Assembly (NCBI GenBank): GCA_030916885.1 | Contig: JAUPVT010000057.1 | Location: forward strand, 1-45,963 | Length of the DNA stretch: 45,963 nt | Direction of reading: 5' to 3' | Source: Chlamydiota bacterium | GTDB taxonomy: Bacteria > Chlamydiota > Chlamydiia > Chlamydiales > Rhabdochlamydiaceae | Shown: positions 33,442-43,199 of the stretch, piece by piece | Numbering within the stretch: the first letter of the stretch is position 1 | How the letters are laid out: every line of letters begins with the position of its first letter | The notes under the pieces: generated by a model | Told to the model about the DNA's origin: nothing | Databases searched by the model: none | The model's input: only the letters and a program-made list of their open reading frames with translations | Position numbers and translations under genes: made by a program

Positions 33442-34386
33442 TTAAAGACGTCCTTTTTCGGACAACCACTTTTCTGCATCCATTGCCGCTATACATCCGA
33501 ACCCAGCTGCTGTAATTGCTTGACGATACATATGATCATGCACATCTCCAGCTGCAAATACACCTTCTACGTTGGTTTTAGAGATCCCTTGATCTACATG
33601 AATATACTTATTTTCTTTTAATCTCAGTTGCCCTCCTAAAAATTTGGTATTGGGATCATGTCCAATAGCAAAAAATACTCCTCCTGCTGAGAATGTACTT
33701 TCTTGATGGGTCTTTACATCTTTCAAAACCACTCTGCGTACAATGGTATCTCCTTCAATTCTTACTAATTCATGGTTCCAAAGAATTTCTATTTTAGGAT
33801 GTTTCTTTATGCGATCAGCCATAATTTCAGAAGCACGCAGCTCTTTGCGACGATGCACCAAAAAGACTTTCTTCCCATACTTTGTTAAAAAGATAGCTTC
33901 TTCTACTGCAGTATCTCCCCCTCCAATCACATATAAATCTTGGTTGTGAAAAATAGGTGCTGCTCCATCACATACAGCACAGGCAGTCACCCCTTTTTGC
34001 CAAAATTCTTTAGATCCTGGCACATCAAGACGACGAGCTGTAGCTCCTGTTGCAATTATCAGTGCATCTGCTTCTATTGAGGTTCGGCGCCCCTTTATGA
34101 TAAATGGCTTTTTTTCTAACCCTACTTCAATCACATCTTCTGTCAAAATTTCCGTTCCAAAGCGCATTGCTTGTTTACGCATACGCTCCATCAGCTCTGG
34201 TCCTGTTATCCCTTCAGGAAACCCCGGAAAGTTTTCTACCTCTGTTGTTGTCATTAGCTGCCCACCAACAGCTCCTGAAGAAAAACCCTCAAAAACAATA
34301 GGCTCTAAGTTTGCACGAGCTGCATAAATAGCGGCAGTAAGAGCAGCGGGACCTGAACCAATTATTGCAAGCTTTCTTTGTTTCAT
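33442..34386 (-). CDS. trxB: Thioredoxin-disulfide reductase
   Basis: This 314-residue FAD flavoenzyme reduces thioredoxin with NADPH. FAD-binding [16 protein letters not shown] lies at 10-25, the redox disulfide CAVC at 136-139, and the second dinucleotide motif [10 protein letters not shown] with the NADPH-specific HRRKELRAS near 185-200. The C-terminal [21 protein letters not shown] contacts FAD. CAVC is common in this family and is not anomalous. It heads a two-gene unit with the outer-membrane-like protein downstream. Its promoter must lie in the 294-bp divergent region shared with potA. Confidence 0.95.
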   Translation of the reverse strand: MKQRKLAIIGSGPAALTAAIYAARANLEPIVFEGFSSGAVGGQLMTTTEVENFPGFPEGITGPELMERMRKQAMRFGTEILTEDVIEVGLEKKPFIIKGRRTSIEADALIIATGATARRLDVPGSKEFWQKGVTACAVCDGAAPIFHNQDLYVIGGGDTAVEEAIFLTKYGKKVFLVHRRKELRASEIMADRIKKHPKIEILWNHELVRIEGDTIVRRVVLKDVKTHQESTFSAGGVFFAIGHDPNTKFLGGQLRLKENKYIHVDQGISKTNVEGVFAAGDVHDHMYRQAITAAGFGCIAAMDAEKWLSEKGRL

Positions 34387-34530
34387 ATCTAAACTTTTGT
34401 TATGTATCTATAAAATCAACTACTTTAGAAAAAATAAGAAAGAACAGGTTTTATCTCAAGTAAAGATTCAATCTGGCAGTTCTTTAAAATAGCTAAAAAA
34501 TTTTTAATAAAGGATAAAAAGATGATTTAA

Positions 34531-34549
34531 ATATATATATATATATATA
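34531..34549. repeat. (AT)n microsatellite in the trxB-potA divergent region
   Basis: An uninterrupted run of AT dinucleotides (about nine) sits in the middle of the 294-bp intergenic region, 132 bp before potA. Length variation here could change promoter spacing, but no flanking -35/-10 pair positions it clearly. The rest of the gap is AT-rich and holds no gene. Confidence 0.6.
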
Positions 34550-34680
34550 AATGCTAGTTTAGAAAAATAAAAAAGATAAGCTTCTCCTATTTACTCTAAA
34601 AATACTATGCAGTAAAACATTTTGATCATAAAATTAAACGCCTATAAAGCTTAAAGATAAACCAAGCACCGGATAACAAA

Positions 34681-35787
34681 ATGATCACACAAAAAACTTT
34701 AAGCATACGACTAGAAGCTTTAAGAAAATCGCTAGATGGTGGGGTTATTATTCCAGATGTCAACTTAACGATTCCAGCTGGTAAGTTTTTTGCTCTTTTG
34801 GGCCCGAGTGGATGTGGCAAAACTACTTTGCTTAGGCTAATTGCTGGATTGGAGAGTGCTGAATCGGGAAGAATCTATTTAGGAGATAGTGAGATCACGA
34901 ATTGGCCGATTTACAAAAGACCTATTAATATAGTATTTCAGAATTATGCTCTTTTCCCTCACCTAAATGTATTTAATAATGTTGCTTACAGTCTAAAACT
35001 TAAAAAGCTCTCTAAAGAAATCATTCAGAAAAAAGTCATTAAGATCTTGGAATCTTTTCATTTAGAACAACATATCTATAAATATCCCAGTCAGCTTTCT
35101 GGAGGTCAACAGCAACGTGTTGCCTTAGCCAGAGCTATCGTAGACGAGCCCACTGTTCTGCTTTTAGATGAGCCTCTTGCTGCTTTAGATTTTAAGTTAC
35201 GTGAAAAGATGTTACTTGAGTTAATTGAGCTACAAGACAAACTAAAAACTACTTTTATCTATGTTACCCATGATCAATTCGAAGCCTTAACGGTCGCTGA
35301 CCAAATGGCTATTATGAATCATAAAGGAGAAATAGAGCAAATAGGCACACCTAAAGAAATTTATGAATTCCCTATTTCTTCTTTTGTTGCAAAATTTGTG
35401 GGAACCACAAACATTTTAAGCGGTCAATTGAGCTACCTAAATCAGGGCCCAGAAATTGATATTCCTAATCTAGGACCATTTAAAATTGATATCCCTCAAA
35501 AAAAAGAATGGATGGACGAAGGGCGTCAGATCATGATGAGTTTACGACCAGAGAAGATTTTTATTTCTAAAAAAGCCGTTCCAAACTTTTCTAATACTCT
35601 AAAAGGCTCTGTTCAATCCATTGTTTATCATGGAAGGTCTACCCAATATAACATTCTGATAAAAAATGGAATGCGCATTCAAGTATTTGAACAAAATGAA
35701 GAGCATTTTCCACAAGAGGTCATTGATTATGATAACGAGGTGTTTTTGTACTGGCAAAAAGAGAACGTGGTGATTTTGGAAAAATGA
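34681..35787 (+). CDS. potA: Polyamine-type ABC transporter ATP-binding protein
   Basis: This 368-residue ATPase has Walker A GPSGCGKTT at 41-49, Q-loop FQNYALFPHLNVFNNV, signature LSGGQQQRVALARA, Walker B VLLLDEPLAALD, H-loop THDQFEA, and a C-terminal TOBE-like domain (about 285-365). It matches PotA-like subunits of spermidine/putrescine importers. Its stop overlaps the potB start by 4 bp. Related family-1 importers (Fe3+, phosphonate-type) have similar ATPases; the PotB/PotC-like permeases favour polyamines. Confidence 0.88.
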   Translation: MITQKTLSIRLEALRKSLDGGVIIPDVNLTIPAGKFFALLGPSGCGKTTLLRLIAGLESAESGRIYLGDSEITNWPIYKRPINIVFQNYALFPHLNVFNNVAYSLKLKKLSKEIIQKKVIKILESFHLEQHIYKYPSQLSGGQQQRVALARAIVDEPTVLLLDEPLAALDFKLREKMLLELIELQDKLKTTFIYVTHDQFEALTVADQMAIMNHKGEIEQIGTPKEIYEFPISSFVAKFVGTTNILSGQLSYLNQGPEIDIPNLGPFKIDIPQKKEWMDEGRQIMMSLRPEKIFISKKAVPNFSNTLKGSVQSIVYHGRSTQYNILIKNGMRIQVFEQNEEHFPQEVIDYDNEVFLYWQKENVVILEK

Positions 35788-36653
35788 GATCAAAACTATC
35801 TTCTGATTTGCCATTTTCCATAGGAGCGCCTGGAATGATCTGGCAGGTGTTATTTTTCTACTTACCACTTGCCATGCTCTTTATCTCTAGCTTTTTATAC
35901 GTAACGAATGCAGGTGCTATTGCAGGTGTTACTCTGCAAAAAATTACCTTTTTTTTACGTCCTATATATTTAAAAGTGGTTTTTAATTCTTTAATTTTAG
36001 CTCTTAGTAATGCTTGTATTTGCTTAACCATTGCCTATCCCCTTGCATATTTTTTGAGCTTTAATAGCAAGAGGTTTAAAAATGTGCTGCTCTTTTTATT
36101 AATTGTGCCTTTCTGGACTAATTTTCTTTTACACGTATACGCTTGGTTCTTCGTATTAGAAAAAAAGGGGCTTATCAATCAATTCTTACAATTAATAGGT
36201 ATCATAGATACTCCCTTGCACATGCTAAATACGCCTTTTGCCATCATGATCATGATGATCTATTACTATTTACCTTTCATGGTTATGCCTCTTTATTCAG
36301 CTATGGAACAAATTGATAACCGCCTCATTGAAGCCTCGTATGACTTAGGTGCAAGCTGGTTTCACACTCTACGCCGTGTGATACTACCTTTAACTAAACG
36401 AGGACTACAGGCAGGATTTTTCTTAGTGTTTATTCCCTCTTTTAGCGAGTTTGCGATTCCAGAACTAATGGGAGGAGATAAGTGGATGTTTGTGGGAACT
36501 GTAATCTCTAGCTTTATTCTTGATGAGCAAACAAGTTCATTGGGAGCTGCTTTTACAGTAGTGGCTTCGGTTTGTCTATTAGTAAGTGCTATTCTTCTCT
36601 ATTTTTTAATTGATCGTATTATCCCCGGGCGCCCTTATGAAACAAAAAAATAG
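35784..36653 (+). CDS. potB: Polyamine-type ABC transporter permease PotB-like
   Basis: This 289-residue protein has six transmembrane helices (first: MIWQVLFFYLPLAMLFISSF). The cytoplasmic EAA loop EASYDLGASWFHTLRRVILP, which docks on the ATPase, is near residues 190-209. FIPSFSEFAIPELMGG is characteristic of PotB-type permeases. The gene begins within the end of potA (ATGA overlap) and ends inside potC, so the operon is translationally coupled. Confidence 0.88.
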   Translation: MRSKLSSDLPFSIGAPGMIWQVLFFYLPLAMLFISSFLYVTNAGAIAGVTLQKITFFLRPIYLKVVFNSLILALSNACICLTIAYPLAYFLSFNSKRFKNVLLFLLIVPFWTNFLLHVYAWFFVLEKKGLINQFLQLIGIIDTPLHMLNTPFAIMIMMIYYYLPFMVMPLYSAMEQIDNRLIEASYDLGASWFHTLRRVILPLTKRGLQAGFFLVFIPSFSEFAIPELMGGDKWMFVGTVISSFILDEQTSSLGAAFTVVASVCLLVSAILLYFLIDRIIPGRPYETKK

Positions 36654-37422
36654 TTTAGCAAAAGTCCTCTCCCTTTTATGTATTGCATTGGTTTATTTAT
36701 TCCTCTACGTCCCCTTAGTTATTCTTCTTGTTTTTTCTTTTAATACAGCTTCTTTTCCTTCTCCGTGGCAAGGGTTTACTTGGGATTGGTATGTAGAGTT
36801 ATTTCAAACCCAGCATCTTTGGCAAGCTTTTCTTAACTCCTTAATCGTAGCTTTCTCTGCAACTCTTTTAAGTCTGTTAATGGGCATCTTTTTAATCTTT
36901 TATTATTCTCATGGAGGAAGAATCCGTTCTTTTTTAACACTATTCTATGGAAACCTCATTATTCCTGAAACGGTATTAGCCATTAGCTTGCTGGGATTCT
37001 TTACTATAATCAAGGTTTCTTTAGGACTTGGCACCTTAATTATTGCTCATACAGTCTTAGGGTTAGGATTTGTTATTCCTATTGTTTATGCCAGATTCTT
37101 AGAATTAGATGATCGCATGACGGAGGCATCTTTAGTACTAGGAGCTACACCTATTCAGACGTTTTTACGCGTAATATTACCCCTTTTGCGCCCCTCTCTT
37201 ATTGCGACAGGGTTACTGGTTTTTATTCTCTCTTTTGATGACTTTATCCTTTCTTACTTTTGCGCTGGTAGTAATAGTCAAACGCTTTCTCTCTACATTC
37301 TATCCATGTTACGCTCAGGAATTTCTCCTATCGTCAATGCTCTTTCAGCAATTCTACTTACATTAAGCAGCTTTCTTGTATTTCTCTTTTTTTCCATTAA
37401 ATCTAGAACCAAGATCTTTTAA
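36637..37422 (+). CDS. potC: Polyamine-type ABC transporter permease PotC-like
   Basis: This protein of about 261 residues has six transmembrane helices and EAA loop EASLVLGATPIQTFLRVILP. FILSFDDFILSYFCAG is the typical PotC segment. The ATG at 36637 (MKQKNSLAKV) is preferred over an in-frame TTG at 36610 because it gives a normal PotC N-terminus; it overlaps potB by 17 bp. In most genomes potD, the substrate-binding protein, follows. Here the next 570 bp hold only decayed mobile-element sequence, so the binding protein is absent from this locus. Confidence 0.88.
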   Translation: MKQKNSLAKVLSLLCIALVYLFLYVPLVILLVFSFNTASFPSPWQGFTWDWYVELFQTQHLWQAFLNSLIVAFSATLLSLLMGIFLIFYYSHGGRIRSFLTLFYGNLIIPETVLAISLLGFFTIIKVSLGLGTLIIAHTVLGLGFVIPIVYARFLELDDRMTEASLVLGATPIQTFLRVILPLLRPSLIATGLLVFILSFDDFILSYFCAGSNSQTLSLYILSMLRSGISPIVNALSAILLTLSSFLVFLFFSIKSRTKIF

Positions 37423-37555
37423 AGAACTTCAACATCTTTTAATTCAAAAGCATTTAGCTCTCTTCAAACTCAAAAATTAAAGGATGTAAAAACTTGTTAA
37501 ACAATTCCCATGCCAGTTCTAATTCTGCATAGATCATCTGCCTTGATATACTTAA

Positions 37556-37770
37556 TGGATTTAGAATTACGGATTTACAATATGAATTTTTTTAGAGAGG
37601 AGGCTCTTTAATTCCTCTTGATAGTTAGAAACATTTAAAAAAACCAAGAGTTACCTTCTTAAATTCTACGAATTTTTTTTACAAAATTAACTATTTTAAA
37701 CTTTACGATTCATGAATTGCAAAAGTCATTCAATTAGAATGAGGGATAAGAGGGGTAAGAGCTTGATTTC
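37556..37770 (-). pseudogene. IS630-family transposase C-terminal remnant, copy 1
   Basis: Translated on the minus strand with frameshifts, this reads LLP..SL.LIE-stop-L.QFMNRKV, then KFVEF, then NYQEELKSLLSKKI. This is the eroded C-terminus of IS630-type DDE transposases (LPPYSPNLNLIERLWKFM...YYEKFEEFK...FF...YxEEL). At least one stop and frameshifts interrupt it. It is similar in sequence and orientation to 45423-45660. No terminal inverted repeats or target duplication could be identified. Confidence 0.75.
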
Positions 37771-37793
37771 TATTATTGAGATACTCAGAATTT

Positions 37794-37857
37794 ATGAGAA
37801 AAATTCAATAAATTGATTATCTGTAATGTCTTTTTTTATGCTCTTGAGTATATTAAG
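37794..37857 (+). repeat. Dispersed degenerate repeat, copy 2
   Basis: Matches 10402-10466 at roughly 80% by eye (shared atgagaaaaattcaat, gtctttttt and ctcttgagtatatta). It sits next to the IS630 remnant, suggesting that the repeat belongs to or travelled with the same debris. After it, up to about 37973, a short open stretch (EALVEFKKNLYLSKFS) has no recognised family. Confidence 0.5.
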
Positions 37858-37974
37858 AAAGAGAGCTCTAAAGAGTTACCCTCACTTATTAGATCAAATA
37901 CTAAAAATTTCCAGAAAAAACGTATAAGCCCCTCAGAAGCTTTAGTAGAATTTAAAAAAAATCTTTACTTATCT

Positions 37975-38000
37975 AAGTTTAGCTAAAGCTATTTAAACTT
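37975..38000 (-). terminator. Imperfect hairpin after cydB
   Basis: Immediately after the cydB stop, the minus strand reads AAGTTTAAATAGCTTTAGCTAAACTT, here described in parts: outer arms AAGTTTA/TAAACTT and inner GCT/AGC with a 4-nt bulge. A run of T residues follows about 17 nt later. Possible but weak terminator. Confidence 0.3.
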
Positions 38001-39026
38001 TTAATAGCTGGAAGCTTCAATCTTAACCTTCCCTCTAAAAACACGGTAAATCATAGCACTATAACAAAAGACAAAGGGAAGCCCAATAGCTACAATAATC
38101 AACAACACGGTAAGATTTAACTCTGAACCAGAAGCGTTTAAGAAATTTAGACTTAAAAGGTCTGGTTGTACTAAAGAGCGTACAAGGTTAGGAAATGTGC
38201 CTATCCCAAAAACAACGAGCATGAGGATAATTCCTAAACAGGAAAAAAGAAAAGCTTGAAAGTCTTTTTTTAGGGAAAATAGCCTGGGAACATTGAGAAT
38301 AGCTAATAAAGCAGCTACTGGAACAAGCGAGAGCCATCTATACTCTTGAATGCGCTCTACCATGTGAGGCATAAACATCCAAGTAGAAAACGTTGTAATA
38401 AAATAGATAATTACAAATAAGAAGATGGAGAGTTTAACCCAAATACGCAGTCGCTCGTGCAATACCCCTTCTGTTTTCATAGCTAAATAGATGGATCCGT
38501 GCATAATGAATAATGTCGTAGTAAATAATCCAATCAAAATAGGGTAAGGACGGAAAAACAGACTAAAACTCCCTATGAAGTTACCTTCTTGATCCAGAGG
38601 AACTCCTTGGATTAAATTACCCAGTCCAAGGCCTAAAATAAATCCAATGAGAAAACTGGCAAGGGAAAAGGTCATATCCCAAGCTTTGCGCCATAACAAA
38701 GAAGTTTGCTTACTACGAAATTCAATAGCTACTGCACGGAAAATCAGCCCGCAAAGAAAAATCATAATGAGATTGTAAAAACCTGATAGCAAGGTAGCAT
38801 ATACGGGAGGAAATCCGGCAAGCAAACCACCTGCTACAATGACAAGCCACACCTCATTCCCATCCCAAACAGGACCTATAGCATTTAAAAAAATACGTCT
38901 ATCTTGATCTGTTTTTGTAAATAAATGCAGCATCCCAGTTCCTAGGTCAAAGCCATCTAAGGCAACATAAAAAATGATTGCAATACCTATTACAAGATAC
39001 CAGATAAAGCTAAGGGTAAAACACAT
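38001..39026 (-). CDS. cydB: Cytochrome bd ubiquinol oxidase subunit II
   Basis: This 341-residue inner-membrane protein has about 8-9 hydrophobic helices. Characteristic segments: FYVALDGFDLGTGMLHLF, GPVWDGNEVWLVIVAGGLLAGFPPVYATLLSGFY (split here, residues 48-80) and GLPFVFCYSAMIYRVFRGKV. With CydA it forms the high-affinity quinol oxidase that reduces O2 to water without proton pumping. It starts 2 bp after cydA stops. No cydX-like short gene is evident downstream. The cydAB/cdaA-ybbR divergent arrangement matches C. trachomatis CT011-CT014 from memory. Confidence 0.95.
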   Translation of the reverse strand: MCFTLSFIWYLVIGIAIIFYVALDGFDLGTGMLHLFTKTDQDRRIFLNAIGPVWDGNEVWLVIVAGGLLAGFPPVYATLLSGFYNLIMIFLCGLIFRAVAIEFRSKQTSLLWRKAWDMTFSLASFLIGFILGLGLGNLIQGVPLDQEGNFIGSFSLFFRPYPILIGLFTTTLFIMHGSIYLAMKTEGVLHERLRIWVKLSIFLFVIIYFITTFSTWMFMPHMVERIQEYRWLSLVPVAALLAILNVPRLFSLKKDFQAFLFSCLGIILMLVVFGIGTFPNLVRSLVQPDLLSLNFLNASGSELNLTVLLIIVAIGLPFVFCYSAMIYRVFRGKVKIEASSY

Positions 39027-39028
39027 CT

Positions 39029-40399
39029 TTAAACCTCTTTTTTAAAAGGATCACGATACACTAGATTTTGCTGTATTTCCAAAGCATCTTCTGGGCCGTT
39101 CTGGATTTTATGATTAAGTAGATAAATAAATAGAGTAAACAACAAAGCATAAATCACTAAAAACATTATAATCGAAAAAAAGACTTGCTCTCTATGAATA
39201 TTGGTTGAAATACCATCTACTGTTTTAAGAATTCCATAAACAATCCATGGCTGTCTTCCTACCTCAGCTGTCATCCAACCGCTAAAATTGGCAATCTGGG
39301 GAAATATGACAGACACCACTAAGCCGCGTAAAATCCATTTAGAATGCGTGAGTTTTTTACGTCTGTATTGAATGCAGGCTAAAATGATGAGTAAAGCCAT
39401 TAAAGACCACATAGCAATCATCATATGGTAAGATTGAAAAACCACCTGAATAGGAGGTCTTTCATCTTTTGGTATTTGATCAAACCCAGCAACTGGTGTA
39501 TTAAAATCATGAAAAACCAAAAAGCTCAAAAGGCCTGGTATTTTAATTCCCCTTACCTTCTTTGCTGCATCATCAGTCCAACCCAGTATAGTAATCGGAG
39601 TCCTAGGCTCTGTGACATAAATCCCCTCCATAGCTGCTAGCTTTGAAGGCTGATTCTTTGCAACTCCTCTTGCTGTACTATCGGCTGAAATGAGCTGCAG
39701 GATAAGAACAATGGCTGCTGCAATTAAAGATATACGCAAAGTGGCTTTTGCAAATAAAGTATGTCGTTTCTTTAAATAATAATAACTACTCACACTTAAA
39801 ACACAAAAGATCCCTGCTAACCAACAACCTAAAATGACATGAATTAAGCGATCTACGCTTGAAGGATTAAAGATCATTTCCCAAAAATTATGAATGATAG
39901 CGCGCGCTTGCCTACCTTCACCTGAGATAATATGCCCAGCGGGTGTTTGCATCCAAGAGTTGGCTACAACAATCCAAATAGCACTAAAATGCGCACCACA
40001 GGCTACACAAATGGTCGCAAAATAATGAAATTTAGGACTACATCTTTCCCAACCAAACAACATAACTCCTAAAAAGCCCGCCTCTAAAAAGAAGGCAAAA
40101 ATCCCCTCTGCTCCTAAAGCACTGCCAAATACATCTCCTACAAAACGTGAATAATTAGCCCAATTTGTACCAAACCCAAATAATTGCACAAGTCCTGTTG
40201 CTACGCCAAGAGCAAATGTTAAAGCAAAAATTTTTGTCCAAAACTTTGCAATTTGTTGATAAAGCATGTTTCTTGTTTTTAAATAAAAACCCTCAAAAAT
40301 TACAAGCATTAACCCTATACCAATACTTAAAGGAGGATAAATATAGTGAAATGCACTTGTTAGTCCGAATTGAATTCGAGACAAGATAATAACATCCAT
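39029..40399 (-). CDS. cydA: Cytochrome bd ubiquinol oxidase subunit I
   Basis: This protein of about 456 residues carries hemes b558, b595 and d. Conserved segments: [21 protein letters not shown] with an N-terminal heme His, [53 protein letters not shown] in the Q-loop region, and [12 protein letters not shown]. The Q loop is short. The start at 40399 ([12 protein letters not shown]) is preferred over an upstream in-frame extension of 22 codons because AGAGAG precedes it and CydA normally begins MxVxxLSRxQF. First gene of the cydAB operon, divergent from the transposase remnant and cdaA. Confidence 0.95.
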   Translation of the reverse strand: MDVIILSRIQFGLTSAFHYIYPPLSIGIGLMLVIFEGFYLKTRNMLYQQIAKFWTKIFALTFALGVATGLVQLFGFGTNWANYSRFVGDVFGSALGAEGIFAFFLEAGFLGVMLFGWERCSPKFHYFATICVACGAHFSAIWIVVANSWMQTPAGHIISGEGRQARAIIHNFWEMIFNPSSVDRLIHVILGCWLAGIFCVLSVSSYYYLKKRHTLFAKATLRISLIAAAIVLILQLISADSTARGVAKNQPSKLAAMEGIYVTEPRTPITILGWTDDAAKKVRGIKIPGLLSFLVFHDFNTPVAGFDQIPKDERPPIQVVFQSYHMMIAMWSLMALLIILACIQYRRKKLTHSKWILRGLVVSVIFPQIANFSGWMTAEVGRQPWIVYGILKTVDGISTNIHREQVFFSIIMFLVIYALLFTLFIYLLNHKIQNGPEDALEIQQNLVYRDPFKKEV

Positions 40400-40581
40400 A
40401 AGCTCTCTTCTTAAGTTTAAAAATGAATCATTCTTGATCCTAACAATATCGTGAAAAAAACTCAAAGCGAAGATCAGCTAAAATCATAGCAGTTACAAAG
40501 ATGAATAAATTCTAAAAACATATTAATTTATTTAACATAAAATTACCTAGATCTTTTAATCGCAACACAAAATGCCTATAG

Positions 40582-41048
40582 ATGTACAGAAGAGGTACAA
40601 GTGCATCTAACGAAAGGGTTTCTCATGATGCCATTTTAAAAATGCACCATAGACTAGAATCCTCATCAGAACCTTTATGGTTTATTGATAAAAATAAAGG
40701 AAGCTTGATCATTGATGATTCGACCCTAGATAAACCATATGCAAGTAAAACGGGTTTAGTTCAATGCTCCAGGGAAGCATTATAGATGCAGTAAAAGGAA
40801 TCAACCTTCAAAGTCTTATTCCAATTAATTATCATATTTACGATAAGGTAAAAACAGGTTTAACCAAGAATAATCATTTTCGTGAAAAACTGAAGAAAGG
40901 AACTTTTCTCCTGAAGATGTATTATGCCTGGTATGCTAGTTTAGAAAATTTGAAACAAGTAAGAAATCTAGAATGGTTATGGAAAACAAGATTAATCTCA
41001 GCTCATTTAGTAAATCTAGCAAACAGACCTATAATAAAATTGAAATAA
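40582..41048 (+). pseudogene. Broken DDE transposase (IS701/IS4-like)
   Basis: Two overlapping frames together give a DDE transposase core. The first has HRLESSSEPLW and LIIDDSTLDKPYASK, with the first catalytic Asp; the second has DAVKGINLQSLIPINYHIYDK, GLTKNNHFREKL and WYASLENLKQVR. Between them lies a frameshift near 40770-40790, and the VWTDG-type segment is missing. The expected second catalytic Asp before WYASLENL is Tyr/Ala (YYAWYASLENL). The remnant has lost its N- and C-termini. It fills the cydA-cdaA divergent gap; the rest of that gap (40400-40581) is AT-rich with no gene. Confidence 0.8.
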
Positions 41049-41130
41049 AAATATTCTTCTTTCTTGCCATCTTTTCTGTTATAGTTTACCTGGGTTCAAA
41101 CTATATCCAATAACGCCTAAGATGTAAAAA

Positions 41131-41937
41131 ATGAGCGCGATTTTTCACAGTTTTACTTCTCTCTTTGAAATTCTAGTAATTACTTTAGTAATTAACTATT
41201 TACTTATGTTTTTCTGGAACACGCGCTCTATGGATGTGGTATTAGGATTATTAGCTATTTTATTCGCTTTTGCCTTTGCTTCTTGGTTAAATTTCCCAAT
41301 ACTACATAGAATTATAGGATTGTTAAGCAACACAGCTTTATTGGGGTTATTAATCATTTTTCAGCCGGAAATGCGAGTAGCTCTATCTAAACTTAGCCCC
41401 AAAGGTCGTCGTTATAAAGAGGTAACAGAATTTGATAAATTCTTAGATCACTTAGGAACTTCTGTATATCGTCTTGCAGAAAAAAGGCTTGGAGCTCTTA
41501 TTCTACTAGAAAATGAAGATTCTCTAGATGATTTTGCCAGCAAAGCCATACAACTCAATGCAACTTTTTCTTCCGAGCTAATAGAATCCATTTTCGATAC
41601 GACAACTCCACTGCACGATGGTGCAGTGATTATTCGCAATACGACTATCCTTGCTGCTTCTGTAATTCTGCCTCTTGCTGAAGATAGCCTGCAATTAACC
41701 AGATCCATGGGCACACGACATAGAGCAGCTTTAGGAGCGAGCCAATTGACAGATGCTGTGATTATCATTATATCCGAAGAAGCTGGTAGAGTTTCTATTG
41801 CTCGTGACGGAGTAATGACACCTGGTGTAAAAATTGATAGATTTAAAGGGATTATCCGCAGTATTTTCACATCTCCTGCTCCTATGAATACAAATTTTAA
41901 ATCTAAACTAAACTTTAGAAATTGGTTCCAGAAATGA
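41131..41937 (+). CDS. cdaA: Diadenylate cyclase (c-di-AMP synthase), CdaA/YbbP-like
   Basis: This 268-residue protein has three N-terminal transmembrane helices (about 10-28, 34-52, 60-78) and a DisA_N (DAC) domain. The signature residues are intact: TTPLHDGAVI with D163-G164-A165 and GTRHRAALG with R196-H197-R198. It condenses two ATP to c-di-AMP, a second messenger affecting envelope and osmotic homeostasis; chlamydial c-di-AMP is also known to trigger host STING. Its stop overlaps the ATG of the ybbR gene (ATGA). The glmM gene that often follows cdaA-cdaR is absent; a glycosyltransferase follows instead. Confidence 0.95.
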   Translation: MSAIFHSFTSLFEILVITLVINYLLMFFWNTRSMDVVLGLLAILFAFAFASWLNFPILHRIIGLLSNTALLGLLIIFQPEMRVALSKLSPKGRRYKEVTEFDKFLDHLGTSVYRLAEKRLGALILLENEDSLDDFASKAIQLNATFSSELIESIFDTTTPLHDGAVIIRNTTILAASVILPLAEDSLQLTRSMGTRHRAALGASQLTDAVIIIISEEAGRVSIARDGVMTPGVKIDRFKGIIRSIFTSPAPMNTNFKSKLNFRNWFQK

Positions 41938-43196
41938 ATGTTGCAATCTCCAAAATATTCTCTAATTGGTCTAGAAAACTTGTAGCCTTAATTTTAGCAG
42001 TTATTATTTGGCTTATTGTGAACCAAACACTGATTAGCACACGCACTATTAATAATGTTCCTATTCGCATCATTAATCTGCCTCCAGGAAAAACATTGGA
42101 GGGAATACAGACAAACGGACACCTTGTTAAAAAACTCAACCTGACAGTCACTGGCAATAAAACCATTATTGAGGAGTTAAGTTCTTATGATTTGGAAGTT
42201 ATATTAGACGCGGCGGATAAACCAGATGAATTCATGGGTATAATATCTAAAAAAAACCTCTCTTCGCTAAATTCTGAAATTGATCTATCTAAAGTGATTA
42301 AGCGTGTTCAATACCCTAACTTTATTGTAAGAATGACTAACTTAGTCACAGAACAAATCCCTGTTATTATCACTAAACCTATAGGAGAGGCTCCACGTGG
42401 TTATCAATTTTTAGATATTTGGCCCTACCGCTTACTTCTTACAGTACAAGGGCCTGAAGATACTTTAAAACGACTTAAGGAAAAAGAATTAAGACTGACT
42501 TTAAATCTCAATGAAATTAAAAAGTCACAGCTTGATGCTCTAGATCACGATGAGCAAGAAATAATCAGTTTTTCTGTCCCTAATTATTGGAAACAGGTTA
42601 GAATTCCTTCTTTAGGCGATGCCCCTATTTCTATCGATGATCCAAAAGCAAAGTTACTTAGAATTGATTTTATTCGCTCTCGTTTTTCTCCTCTTAATCA
42701 TGCTATTCCTGTATCTTTATTCTTTCCCATTGAAACTTTAAATAAATTAAACCCTGATACAATCCAACTAGCTGAATCTGCTTTGCTAAAAAAAGTACAC
42801 GGACAAGGTGTCATTCAGATTCCTCTTTTGGTTAATGGTGTTGGACCTCGCTTTTTAAATCTTGTAGAAAAAATGATACAAATTGAAATTGTCGTTATAC
42901 CGCAGGCTAAGCAAGAGATTCTTTCTTGGAATTTACAACTGGTTAATCCCAGGCAATTAGAAGACCAATATGTGCAAGCTTTTAATGGAGAACTCGTTGA
43001 TTCAGAAATTTTACTGTTAACTCCCATATTAAGAGAGGAGTATTTAAGAAACCGCTTCCGTAGTTATGTAAATCGCCTACAGTTATTCAAAACAGACGAA
43101 ACAAAACTAAACTTATCTATTTCTCTGAAAAAAAAATTAATTACTATCGAAGAAACGGATTCTTCTGTTAGCATTATCACATCTTCTAAATTGTAA
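41934..43196 (+). CDS. cdaR: YbbR-domain protein, CdaA regulator-like
   Basis: This protein of about 420 residues has one N-terminal transmembrane helix (LVALILAVIIWLIVNQTL) and an extracytoplasmic part with several YbbR-like repeats (for example TINNVPIRIINLPPGK; TEQIPVIITKPIGEAPRGYQ; HAIPVSLFFPIETLNKLN). CdaR-type YbbR proteins bind CdaA and modulate c-di-AMP synthesis. The ATG at 41934 is preferred over the in-frame TTG at 41922, giving the ATGA overlap with cdaA. The glycosyltransferase gene begins 3 bp after its stop. Confidence 0.88.
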   Translation: MNVAISKIFSNWSRKLVALILAVIIWLIVNQTLISTRTINNVPIRIINLPPGKTLEGIQTNGHLVKKLNLTVTGNKTIIEELSSYDLEVILDAADKPDEFMGIISKKNLSSLNSEIDLSKVIKRVQYPNFIVRMTNLVTEQIPVIITKPIGEAPRGYQFLDIWPYRLLLTVQGPEDTLKRLKEKELRLTLNLNEIKKSQLDALDHDEQEIISFSVPNYWKQVRIPSLGDAPISIDDPKAKLLRIDFIRSRFSPLNHAIPVSLFFPIETLNKLNPDTIQLAESALLKKVHGQGVIQIPLLVNGVGPRFLNLVEKMIQIEIVVIPQAKQEILSWNLQLVNPRQLEDQYVQAFNGELVDSEILLLTPILREEYLRNRFRSYVNRLQLFKTDETKLNLSISLKKKLITIEETDSSVSIITSSKL

Positions 43197-43199
43197 TAA

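Noticed and set aside
33967-33980. CAVC in place of CATC in thioredoxin reductase as an anomaly
   Set aside because: CAVC is a common redox motif in this family, for example in Gram-positive bacteria.
41090-41105. Second T-loop-like GGGTTCAAAC upstream of cdaA
   Set aside because: No acceptor, D or anticodon stems around it; chance match in AT-rich DNA.
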